A DNA stretch of 64,000 bases from NCBI RefSeq assembly GCF_001713395.1, contig NZ_CP016450.1, forward strand, positions 1,054,001 through 1,118,000, in the 5' to 3' direction. This stretch comes from Sinorhizobium sp. RAC02 (GTDB taxonomy: Bacteria; Pseudomonadota; Alphaproteobacteria; Rhizobiales; Rhizobiaceae). Both the position numbers and the translations under genes were made by a program. The notes below the pieces were generated by a model that was not told the origin of the DNA, did not search any database, and was given only the letters and a program-made list of their open reading frames with translations. Below are positions 36,897-43,765 of this stretch, in pieces (positions within the stretch are counted from its first letter, which is position 1; the number at the start of each line of letters is the position of its first letter).

Positions 36897-37748
36897 GTGA
36901 CCGATATGCAAGCCAATTACGCGCACTGTCTGACGGTGCTCCGCGAGACCGATCGTGACCGTTATCTCGCCTGCCTGCTGGCGCCGGCGGAAAAGCGGGG
37001 TGCTCTCGCCGCACTTTATGCCTTCCACGCAGAGATCGCCCGCGTGCGCGACATGGTGCGTGACGCGCTTCCCGGCGAAATCCGCCTGCAATGGTGGCGT
37101 GATTTGCTGGAAGGTGAGGCGGATGGAGACGCTTCCGCCAATCCGCTCGCTGCCGCCCTGCTGGCCACGGTCAAGGAGTACGGGCTGCCCATCGCCGTGC
37201 TGACGGACATGATCGAGGCCCGCATCTTCGATGTCTACAACGACCCGATGGAAAGCCGTGCGTCCTTTGAAGGCTATGCCGGCGAGACCGCGTCTGCGCT
37301 GATCCAGCTCGCGAGCCTCATTCTCGATCCCGCCAATGCGCCGAAATCCGCCAATGCAGCCGGCCACGCCGGTGTGGCGCAGGCGGTTGCGGGCGCACTA
37401 TTGATGCTGCCGATCCATCGCCGGCGCGGACAAGTCTACCTGCCGGCCGAACTTCTGGCCGCAACGGGGCTGACGCCGGAAGCTCTGCTCGACGGCAGCG
37501 ACAGACCTGCCGCAACGCGGGCGGTGGAAGCCTTTGTCGGCCTCGGGCGAGAACATCTCGCCAAGGCGCGCGCAGCGAACGGCATATCGGCGGCCAATCG
37601 CCCGGCCTTTTTGCCAGTTTCCCTGGTTCGGCATATACTGGATGCCGTGGAGAAGGCCGGCGCCGAAGCGCTCGAACGCTCCCCCCAGCCTCCGCAATGG
37701 CGGCGGCAATGGTGGATGTGGTGGGCAATGCGTCGCGGTCCGTTCTGA
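36897..37748 (+). CDS. squalene/phytoene synthase family protein, NDUFAF6-like
   Basis: About 283 residues. The trans-isoprenyl synthase fold is visible in YLACLLAPAEKRGALAALYAF, EIRLQWWRDLLEG and RRRGQVYLPAELLAATG, but the two aspartate-rich Mg-binding motifs needed for squalene or phytoene synthesis are missing. This pattern is that of NDUFAF6, a complex I assembly factor of the same fold. The start GTG 36897 has GGAAGGCGG upstream; ATG 36906 is the alternative. It lies directly behind the Mth938-like (NDUFAF3-related) gene. Confidence 0.75.
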   Translation: MTDMQANYAHCLTVLRETDRDRYLACLLAPAEKRGALAALYAFHAEIARVRDMVRDALPGEIRLQWWRDLLEGEADGDASANPLAAALLATVKEYGLPIAVLTDMIEARIFDVYNDPMESRASFEGYAGETASALIQLASLILDPANAPKSANAAGHAGVAQAVAGALLMLPIHRRRGQVYLPAELLAATGLTPEALLDGSDRPAATRAVEAFVGLGREHLAKARAANGISAANRPAFLPVSLVRHILDAVEKAGAEALERSPQPPQWRRQWWMWWAMRRGPF

Positions 37749-37826
37749 AAACCTGACAAGACGCAAAATTGGCGCAAGCCTTGTCCGCTACAGCGGCAGA
37801 ACGTTTTTCGTGGAGGAGTCGCGCCA

Positions 37827-38279
37827 ATGCTCTGGACCATCACCGTTGGATGCCTGCTGTTGGCAGGGCTTATCTTCCGGCAGACTTTTCGCCGGGATGA
37901 GGGGCAGGAGATGGCGGGGGAGGATGCAGGTCTTGCGATCCTGGAATTCGGCCGGGCCTTTCCGGGTGAGGCGATCCGCGAGGTGATCACGACCACGAAT
38001 GGCCGCACCGTGTTCCTTCGGCTGCATGACGGCAAGGCCGGCTGCATGAACGCCCACGGCCACCACTATTCCTGCCACCTGATCGAACCCGGCACGGTGC
38101 GCGTCAACAGCGCCGGCCCCAAGCGCCTCACCGTACAGTTCGCCAACGCCGCCTACGAAGGCGGCACCTTCGAATTCCGCGACGAGCGGGAGACGGCAGA
38201 AGTCTCGCTGTGGCTGCTCGGCAGCTTCATGCCCGGCCTGGCTGGCACAGATCAGCAGATCGTCGGTCAGCCAAGCTGA
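37827..38279 (+). CDS. hypothetical membrane-anchored protein
   Basis: 150 residues. One N-terminal hydrophobic segment (LWTITVGCLLLAGLIF) is followed by RQTFRR, indicating an N-out or signal-anchored protein. The remaining 125 residues are predicted to be beta-rich, with a Cys-His rich patch (GCMNAHGHHYSCHL) that could bind a metal. I do not recognise the family. It is convergent with trmFO, whose stop is only 3 bp away. Confidence 0.7.
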   Translation: MLWTITVGCLLLAGLIFRQTFRRDEGQEMAGEDAGLAILEFGRAFPGEAIREVITTTNGRTVFLRLHDGKAGCMNAHGHHYSCHLIEPGTVRVNSAGPKRLTVQFANAAYEGGTFEFRDERETAEVSLWLLGSFMPGLAGTDQQIVGQPS

Positions 38280-38282
38280 AGT

Positions 38283-39692
38283 TCAGCCTTCAAGCCACCG
38301 CGCGCAATCGTCGAGAGCCCGGGCGGCGGTGGCCTGTTTCTTGGCGATTGCCTTGTCCTTGCCCCGGAAACGCTTCAGGCCTTCCGGTCTGGTCACCGCG
38401 CCCGGGTCCAGCGGCGGGAACAGGCCGAAATTGACGTTCATCGGCTGGAACGAGCGTTTGCCGGGCTCGTCGTCCGAGACGATGTGGCCGCCGGTGATAT
38501 GGCCGAGCAAGGAGCCAAAAGCCGTCGTTTCCGGCGGCAGCGACGGTGTCTCGCCACGGCGCTCGGCAGCGGCGAAACGGCCGGCGAGCAGGCCGATGCT
38601 GGCGCTTTCCACATACCCTTCGCAGCCGGTGATCTGACCGGCGAAACGCAGGCCGGGGCGGCCCTTCAGCGTCAATGAACGATCGAGCAGCGTCGGTGAG
38701 TTGATGTAGGTGTTGCGGTGCAGGCCGCCGAGGCGGGCGAATTCCGCACCTTCGAGGCCGGGGATAAGGCGGAAGATCTCCGCCTGCGCGCCGTATTTCA
38801 GCTTCGTCTGGAATCCAACCATGTTGTAGAGCGTGCCGAGCGCATTGTCCTGCCGGAGTTGCACGACGGCATAGGCTTTCACGGTCGGGTTATGCGCGTT
38901 GGTCAGGCCCATCGGCTTCATCGGGCCGTGGCGCAGCGTCTCGCGGCCGCGTTCGGCCATGACTTCGATCGGCAGGCAGCCGTCGAAATAGGGCGTGCCT
39001 TCCCACTCCTTGAAGCCCGTCGTGTCGCCGGCAATCAGGGCGTCGATGAAGGTATTGTACTGCGCCTCGTCCATCGGGCAGTTGATATAGTCCTTGCCCG
39101 TGCCGCCAGGGCCGACCTTGTCGTAGCGCGACTGGAACCAGCAGATATCCATGTCGATGCTCGGCGTGTGCACGATCGGCGCGATGGCGTCGAAGAAGGC
39201 GAGCGAATCGGCGCCGGTGCGTTCCTGGATCGCGGCAGCAAGCGACGGAGCGGTCAGCGGGCCGGTGGCGATGATCGCCTGGTCCCAGTCCTCCGGCGGC
39301 AAGCCAGTCACTTCTTCACGGGTGATGGAGATCAGCGGGTGGCTTTCGAGTGCGGCCGTGACGGCGATGGAAAAGCCGTCGCGATCCACAGCAAGCGCGC
39401 CGCCGGCCGGAACCTGGTTGGCATCGGCCGAACGCATGATCAGCGAACCGGCAAGCCGCATTTCGGCATGCAGCACGCCGACCGCATTGCTGGTCGCATC
39501 ATCGGAGCGAAAGGAGTTGGAACAGACGAGTTCGGCAAGGCCGTCCGTCTTGTGGGCATCCGTGCCGCGCACGCCGCGCATTTCATGCAGGATGACGGGG
39601 ATGCCGCTTTCGGCGATCTGCCAGGCGGCTTCGGAGCCGGCAAGGCCACCGCCGATGACGTGAATGGGGGCGAAGGAAGAGGTTTTTGTCAT
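38283..39692 (-). CDS. trmFO: FAD/folate-dependent tRNA (uracil-54-C5)-methyltransferase TrmFO
   Basis: 469 residues. The N-terminal dinucleotide-binding motif [20 protein letters not shown] binds [23 protein letters not shown], NKTPxxxR-like variants and [20 protein letters not shown] are conserved TrmFO segments. It makes ribothymidine at position 54 of tRNAs using methylene-tetrahydrofolate. The start is ATG 39692. Two DUF1127 genes lie upstream on the same strand behind their own terminators. Confidence 0.94.
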   Translation of the reverse strand: MTKTSSFAPIHVIGGGLAGSEAAWQIAESGIPVILHEMRGVRGTDAHKTDGLAELVCSNSFRSDDATSNAVGVLHAEMRLAGSLIMRSADANQVPAGGALAVDRDGFSIAVTAALESHPLISITREEVTGLPPEDWDQAIIATGPLTAPSLAAAIQERTGADSLAFFDAIAPIVHTPSIDMDICWFQSRYDKVGPGGTGKDYINCPMDEAQYNTFIDALIAGDTTGFKEWEGTPYFDGCLPIEVMAERGRETLRHGPMKPMGLTNAHNPTVKAYAVVQLRQDNALGTLYNMVGFQTKLKYGAQAEIFRLIPGLEGAEFARLGGLHRNTYINSPTLLDRSLTLKGRPGLRFAGQITGCEGYVESASIGLLAGRFAAAERRGETPSLPPETTAFGSLLGHITGGHIVSDDEPGKRSFQPMNVNFGLFPPLDPGAVTRPEGLKRFRGKDKAIAKKQATAARALDDCARWLEG

Positions 39693-39767
39693 GGCGGTTC
39701 GTTACCATGGGGGCCGGAGCAATTCCAAGGAAAAGCGTCTGGCACGCATGCCGCACCCCGGAATCAA

Positions 39768-39796
39768 AAACGGCACCAGATGGTGCCGTTTGAAAC
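39768..39796 (-). terminator. terminator of the first DUF1127 gene
   Basis: The stem is AAACGGCACCA (39768-39778) with TGGTGCCGTTT (39781-39791). On the minus strand the descending arm runs into TTTTTGATT. It separates the DUF1127 unit from trmFO. Confidence 0.8.
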
Positions 39797-39849
39797 GTTC
39801 CTCGCGCGTCGCCGTTTCCGGCCGCAGCGGCGGAAATCCGGCTGATGTC

Positions 39850-39993
39850 TTAGCGGAAGGAACGGGAAGCGATGTCGCGGATGTCGTAACGGGTCAGGCC
39901 GATGTCGGACAGCGTGTGGTTCGACAGGTTGCCAAGTTCGTTCATCGTGCGGCGGTAGGAAATCCAGTTCTTTGCGATGCGGATCGGGTTCAT
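39850..39993 (-). CDS. DUF1127 mini-protein 1
   Basis: 47 residues. The DUF1127 pattern is clear: a basic helix (IRIAKNWISYRRTMNELGNL), then LSNHTLSDIGLTRYDIRDIA and a basic end. The start ATG 39993 has GAGGAGC about 8 nt upstream. Members in Brucella, Agrobacterium and Rhodobacter are small RNA-linked or stress-linked proteins, and some bind RNA. It has its own promoter with a T-N11-A box at 40101-40115 and its own terminator. Confidence 0.88.
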   Translation of the reverse strand: MNPIRIAKNWISYRRTMNELGNLSNHTLSDIGLTRYDIRDIASRSFR

Positions 39994-40049
39994 GGTCTTG
40001 CTCCTCAGAAGCGGTTGGCCGGGAGGTCTGCTCGCCGGTTTGTGAGGTC

Positions 40050-40115
40050 TATATACGCCCGCTCTTTGTTAATGTGCAGTGCAAAGAAAATGCAGCTGCT
40101 ATGCATTTGTGCAAT
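40050..40115 (-). promoter_or_regulatory. promoter unit 1 (DUF1127-1): T-N11-A box, TTGCACTGCACA element, -10
   Basis: Read on the minus strand: ATTGCACAAATGCAT at 40115-40101 (T-N11-A), TTGCACTGCACA at 40084-40073, then 17 nt and TATATA (40055-40050). The box ends 45 nt before the -10, placing its centre near -65, the classical recognition position of LysR-type regulators. The left half of this box is the least symmetrical of the four. Confidence 0.6.
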
Positions 40116-40261
40116 AAGATGATTAACGAGCGGGCATCTGGTTCCACTGAGGGCAAAAGGCAGAAAGTGCCGATATTCCGGGCAGATAGGGCGATGAGCA
40201 CCGGATTCATCGATGTTGCGGATGAAAAAACGAGACATTGTGCGCCGCAAAAACGGGCAAA

Positions 40262-40299
40262 CGAAAACGCCCTCCGGTGGGAAGCCGGAGGGCGTTTGA
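40262..40299 (-). terminator. terminator of the second DUF1127 gene
   Basis: A 13-bp stem, AAACGCCCTCCGG (40265-40277) with CCGGAGGGCGTTT (40285-40297), has a 7-nt loop. On the minus strand it continues into TTTTCG. Confidence 0.85.
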
Positions 40300-40325
40300 A
40301 ATGGATCCGTTCAGGATCGTTCGGC

Positions 40326-40469
40326 TTAGATCGAAGCCTTGCGAGCGATGTACGGGATATCGCTGCGGCCGATGCCGAGGTCGCGGAGTTCACGGTCCGA
40401 CATACGGCCGAGTTCGTTGACGGTCTGACGGTACTTGCGCCAGTTGTTAAAAGAGCGTGCCAGGTTCAT
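40326..40469 (-). CDS. DUF1127 mini-protein 2
   Basis: 47 residues, same length as the first copy. A basic N-terminal helix (LARSFNNWRKYRQTVNELG) is followed by RMSDRELRDLGIGRSDIPYI and a basic tail, the DUF1127 hallmark. The start is ATG 40469. It shares about half of its positions with mini-protein 1 (conserved NW, R, NELG, L, D, LG, R.DI, IA), so the two are paralogues. Its promoter carries the most symmetrical T-N11-A box (40593-40607). Confidence 0.9.
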   Translation of the reverse strand: MNLARSFNNWRKYRQTVNELGRMSDRELRDLGIGRSDIPYIARKASI

Positions 40470-40542
40470 GTCTTTACCCCTTTCATGGGCTTCCTACTGG
40501 GCGGCCGCTCGTCTTTGGCGCCGCCCTGATCTGATGTATTGA

Positions 40543-40607
40543 AATATACGCTGCATCGCCGAAAAGAACAGCGCTGTTACGGCACGGCACCCATGCGTTT
40601 TACGCAT
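40543..40607 (-). promoter_or_regulatory. promoter unit 2 (DUF1127-2): T-N11-A box, palindrome, -10
   Basis: On the minus strand ATGCGTAAAACGCAT (40607-40593) is a perfect dyad ATGCGT/ACGCAT. It is 44 nt upstream of TATATT (40548-40543). Between them, at 40578-40567, is a perfect palindrome AACAGCGCTGTT at the place occupied by TTGCACTGCACA in units 1 and 4. Confidence 0.65.
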
Positions 40608-40700
40608 GTCAAGCGGAAATTTTGGCGAAATTCTGGCGAAAATCCGGGCGATTCGCCACAAAGGTAAATGCGGCCATGCGTGCTTGTGTGGGTGCAGTGC

Positions 40701-40827
40701 AAAAAACAACGCCCGCCGGGGGAGGAGATCCGGCGGGCGTTGCTGATGTCGATTGGCAACCTGGGAGGAGGAGGGGCTGCCAATCCTGTCGGGGACGTTG
40801 GGAGGAGGAGATCGTCACCCGACCGAT
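40701..40827 (-). ncRNA. alpha-r14/cuckoo-type trans-acting sRNA, copy A
   Basis: Three hairpins on the minus strand. Hairpin 1 (40823-40788): stem GTCGGG(bulge T)GACG with CGTCCCCGAC. Hairpin 2 (40785-40751): GATTGGCAGC with GTTGCCAATC. Hairpin 3 (40741-40708): 12-bp stem AACGCCCGCCGG with CCGGCGGGCGTT, followed by GTTTTTT, the terminator. All three loops expose CTCCTCC (CTCCTCCTCCC in the first two), complementary to Shine-Dalgarno sequences. This matches what I know of the alpha-r14/cuckoo and CcsR RNA families. Ends are inferred: 5' from the TATATA box, 3' from the T-run. No ORF explains the conservation. Confidence 0.8.
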
Positions 40828-40833
40828 GACGTT

Positions 40834-40899
40834 TATATAGTCCGCCGGGCCTTTGGACAGAAGCGCCGGATGAGAATGGCACCCATGCACTCTGCGCAT
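40834..40899 (-). promoter_or_regulatory. promoter unit 3 (sRNA A): T-N11-A box and -10
   Basis: On the minus strand ATGCGCAGAGTGCAT (40899-40885) has dyad halves ATGCGC/GTGCAT with one mismatch. It is followed, after exactly 45 nt, by TATATA (40839-40834). The predicted start near 40827 falls 4 nt before the first sRNA hairpin. GGGTGCC directly follows the box, as in unit 2. Confidence 0.65.
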
Positions 40900-41002
40900 A
40901 TGCAGCAGACCAACGAAGCTCGGTTGCGCAAGCTTTAAGCTGGCGGGTGCGGCGTGGGGAGAAAATCGGTTATTTGGGGCGACGAGCCATGCGCCTTGCG
41001 CA

Positions 41003-41127
41003 AATAATAACGCCCGCCGGGGGAGGAGGTCCAGCGGGCGTCACTAAAGATGATTGGCAACTGGGAGGAGGAGTGTTGCCAATCGCATCGGAGGGACGCT
41101 GGGAGGAGGAGTGCGTCGCTCCGAATT
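41003..41127 (-). ncRNA. alpha-r14/cuckoo-type trans-acting sRNA, copy B
   Basis: Same three-hairpin plan as copy A. Hairpin 1 (41123-41089): CGGAG-C-GACGC with GCGTC-C-CTCCG, one internal C-C mismatch. Hairpin 2 (41084-41052): perfect 10-bp GATTGGCAAC with GTTGCCAATC. Hairpin 3 (41041-41010): ACGCCCGCTGG with CCGGCGGGCGT and a weak T-tract (TTATTATTT). Loops carry ACTCCTCCTCCCA twice and ACCTCCTCCC. No convincing promoter lies directly upstream; transcription may come from unit 4, about 140 nt further up, followed by processing. 5' end uncertain. Confidence 0.77.
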
Positions 41128-41269
41128 CCATGTCGATCCCCGTTTCCGGGGCGTCGGGTCTTCGGCATCATGCCGGGCGTTCGACCAGTCCGCCCTCCCG
41201 TTTCTCTGTCGCCTCACACTACGCGGCGCCTTGATTTCCGGGCCAGATCATTTCTGATCCGATGACCAA

Positions 41270-41335
41270 ACTATAGCTCCCCTTTTTGATTTTGTGCAGT
41301 GCAATATCGGCATGGATGATATGCGCCGGATGCAT
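41270..41335 (-). promoter_or_regulatory. promoter unit 4 (upstream of sRNA B): T-N11-A box, TTGCACTGCACA, -10
   Basis: On the minus strand ATGCATCCGGCGCAT (41335-41321), then TTGCACTGCACA (41304-41293), a 17-nt spacer and TATAGT (41275-41270). Box to -10 is 45 nt, identical to unit 1. The transcript would start near 41263 and run through sRNA B. The leader 41128-41263 has no recognisable gene, only a 10-codon ORF (41219-41251). Confidence 0.6.
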
Positions 41336-41568
41336 GCTCCAAATCGGGAGGCCAATCGGCCTTTGCACGCTAAAAATGCCATGGATTTCTTTATTTCTCG
41401 TTAATCTTGGTGGTCGCGATTGCCATTTCAAGGCGGAATGGCGCGAAGATTTGCCCGTTTATGGGTTTTTTGCTCCGATTGCGAATTTCCGGGTAACCTA
41501 TATCGTCCCTGTTGGCAGAGCCGGAATCGGCGCGATGACGACGCATTTTGCGAACGGAGCGGGAACGG
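41336..41568. other. non-coding stretch before the DUF2157 gene
   Basis: Completes the roughly 1.1-kb stretch 40470-41568 that contains no protein gene. The part after 41336 holds the leader of the DUF2157 gene. It is AT-rich around 41370-41400 and has a small GGCC-type hairpin near 41350. No promoter could be assigned with confidence. Confidence 0.35.
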
Positions 41569-42672
41569 ATGTACAGGGGCAGGCTGGAACGCGATCTCAA
41601 ACTCTGGACGGAGCAAGGCCTGATCGATGCACCGACTGCCGGGCGCTTGCTGAAGGAATATGATTCCCGCCCTAGCTCGTTCAGCCTGGGCCGGGTGCTG
41701 ATGATCATCGCAGCGCTTCTTGTCTCTGCTGCCGTCCTGCTGCTCGTTGCCGCCAATTGGGAGGTGATCCCGCGTCTCGTCCGGCTCGTAGGCATCGTGT
41801 GTGTGATCTGGGGCGCCTATCTTGCGGGCGGCGTGCTCATCACGCGTGGCGCAGAGCGGCTTGCCGCCGCCTTTCTCGTGCTCGGCACGCTCGCTTTCGG
41901 CGGTGCGATCGCACTTGTCGGGCAGATGTACCATCTCTCCGGCGATACGTTCCAGGCGATGCTGGTCTGGTTTGCCGGTGCGGTCGTGGCGGCCGTGCTC
42001 TTCCGTTCAGGCGCCGTCACGGCCATTGCAGGCTTTCTGGCCTTCGTCGTTGCCGGTGCGGACTGGACCGGATCCTACAATGCCCACGAGATGGTGCTGC
42101 TCTGGCTGATGCCGGTCATGGCCGTCATCATTATCCTGCTCGTGCGCTACACGGGCGCCGACAGGGTACGGCACCTGGCCTATCTGTTGCTCGTGACCTG
42201 GCTTGCCTTTATCTATAGCGAATACGAGACGCCGACGACTGCGATTGCGATCGCTGCGTTCGGCGCTGTTGCCTATCTGCTTGCCGCCGTGCCGCAATCG
42301 CCGCTTCATGCGGTTGCGCGCAGTGCCGGCGCCTCTCCGGCCTTCTATTCCTACCTTGTGCTGATCGTCGGCCTTTTCGTGCTGCACGCCGAATTCGATG
42401 ACATTGGAGATCGGCTGTTCCTCGGCATCATCACGCTCGTTGCCGCCATCGCCGGCATAGCACTGTCCGGCAAGGAGAACGGGGCGGTGCGCTATCTCGG
42501 TTACGCTACCTTCGCCGCCGAGACCCTTTACCTTGCATCGGAGACGATCGGCTCGATCATCGGTACATCCGGCTTCTTCCTTGTTTCCGGCCTGGTGGTG
42601 GCACTGATCGCCTGGGGCGTGATCGCGCTGGAGCGGCGGTTCTCCCAGGCTGCAACGAAGGCGGAGGCCTGA
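41569..42672 (+). CDS. DUF2157 domain membrane protein
   Basis: 367 residues. A soluble N-terminal helix region (YRGRLERDLKLWTEQGLIDAPT) is followed by about ten hydrophobic segments. The early pattern VLMIIAALLVSAAVLLLVAANW marks the DUF2157 family of unknown function. The start is ATG 41569 with GGAGCGG upstream. The following gene begins 2 bp after its stop and encodes a GDYXXLXY protein, a recurrent partner. The pair probably forms a membrane complex. No enzyme motif is seen. Confidence 0.83.
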   Translation: MYRGRLERDLKLWTEQGLIDAPTAGRLLKEYDSRPSSFSLGRVLMIIAALLVSAAVLLLVAANWEVIPRLVRLVGIVCVIWGAYLAGGVLITRGAERLAAAFLVLGTLAFGGAIALVGQMYHLSGDTFQAMLVWFAGAVVAAVLFRSGAVTAIAGFLAFVVAGADWTGSYNAHEMVLLWLMPVMAVIIILLVRYTGADRVRHLAYLLLVTWLAFIYSEYETPTTAIAIAAFGAVAYLLAAVPQSPLHAVARSAGASPAFYSYLVLIVGLFVLHAEFDDIGDRLFLGIITLVAAIAGIALSGKENGAVRYLGYATFAAETLYLASETIGSIIGTSGFFLVSGLVVALIAWGVIALERRFSQAATKAEA

Positions 42673-42674
42673 CC

Positions 42675-43262
42675 ATGACGACATCCCGTTTTTTCAGCGT
42701 GCCCCCGCTGGTCGCCGCCATCGTCGCCGCCGCACTCCAGACGGCCGTGCTGGGCTACATGGTCGAAAGCCGCGCCTCCATCCTGCGCAGCGGGGCGGAC
42801 ATCAAGCTGAAGACGTTGCCCGTCGATCCGCGCGACCTGTTGCGCGGTGACTATGTCATCCTGTCCTATCCGGTTTCGACGATCTCGAAAGCGATCGTGA
42901 CAGGCGAAGCGCCCAAAACCAGCGGGCTCGTGCGCATGTCCGTGCGGCTGAAGCCCGGCACCGACGGCCTGTGGACGGCGACCGAGGCAAGCTTCGGTGA
43001 TCTTGCGCCGGTGGAGGGCAGTGTCGTGCTGCGCACGCTGCCGTTTGATTATTACGCCGGAGTGGATGGAGTGCCGGAAACGCTCTTCGTCAATTACGGT
43101 ATCGAGCGCTATTATGTGCCGGAAGGCGAGGGCAAGGTGCTGGAGGAGGCGCGCAATCAGGAAGAGCTGGAAGTGGAGGCGCGGGTCTCGAAAGACGGCA
43201 CGCCGCAGATCGCCCGGCTGATCCTGCGCGGCGAGCCGATTTATGACGAACCGCTCTATTGA
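42675..43262 (+). CDS. GDYXXLXY domain protein
   Basis: 195 residues. An N-terminal membrane anchor (LVAAIVAAALQTAVLGYMV) is followed by a beta-rich domain with the naming motif in DPRDLLRGDYVILSYPVS. The C-terminal half contains FVNYGIERYYVPEGEGK, also conserved in the family. Function is unknown. It is the second gene of the DUF2157 pair, 2 bp apart, so co-translated. Confidence 0.83.
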   Translation: MTTSRFFSVPPLVAAIVAAALQTAVLGYMVESRASILRSGADIKLKTLPVDPRDLLRGDYVILSYPVSTISKAIVTGEAPKTSGLVRMSVRLKPGTDGLWTATEASFGDLAPVEGSVVLRTLPFDYYAGVDGVPETLFVNYGIERYYVPEGEGKVLEEARNQEELEVEARVSKDGTPQIARLILRGEPIYDEPLY

Positions 43263-43400
43263 CGGCGAAGGGGCGGGATAGCGCCCGTTTCCACGTATTT
43301 TTCCTTTGATCCGCCGAAAACGGGTGATATAGAGACGCCGCGCTCGGAAGGCGCCATGATGAGCGGCCGCAAGCCGCCGTGGCAACGAGGTTTCTGAGAC

Positions 43401-43485
<85 letters not shown>

Positions 43486-43530
43486 GAGCCACCAAACGCG
43501 GAAACAGCAGGTTTCAGCGGTTTGTGGACA

Positions 43531-43580
43531 CTGCTGCATAATCCCTTAATTCGAAGGCGATTTAAGGGATTATGCAGCAG
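43531..43580. repeat. perfect 19-bp inverted repeat downstream of tRNA-Leu
   Basis: CTGCTGCATAATCCCTTAA (43531-43549) is repeated as its exact reverse complement at 43562-43580, with a 12-nt spacer. It begins 46 bp after the tRNA. No T-tract follows, so it is not a typical terminator. A further imperfect hairpin lies just before it (43489-43526). Possible meanings: a tRNA-linked integration or recombination site, a remnant of a small mobile element, or an RNA processing structure. Confidence 0.6.
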
Positions 43581-43765
43581 ATTCTAAAGTACGATAGCGT
43601 TCTTTGTACGCCATGATTGGCGCGCGGCGCTGTCGAGAGCGCCATTTTGCTTGCCAAAAGGCCACCGAATTCAGTAAAGCCACTGCCGGCACATGGACCG
43701 GCGGGGTGTTCGCCATAACCGGCAGGCCGGTTTGAACACCGCCAACTCGAAATAAAGGTTTGAAC

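Noticed and set aside
40701..41127. Possible CRISPR array or tandem repeat array
   Set aside because: Only two units occur, each about 125 bp with internal hairpins and CUCCUCC loops. There are no short direct repeats with spacers and no cas genes.
40494..41234. Several 60-100 codon ORFs across the sRNA region
   Set aside because: They are rich in Arg/Gly from the GGAGGAGG repeats and differ between the two copies. RNA structure, not protein, is conserved.
41219..41251. 10-codon ORF MIWPGNQGAA in the leader of unit 4
   Set aside because: Too short to support as a gene and its ribosome site is weak. Kept only as part of a finding.
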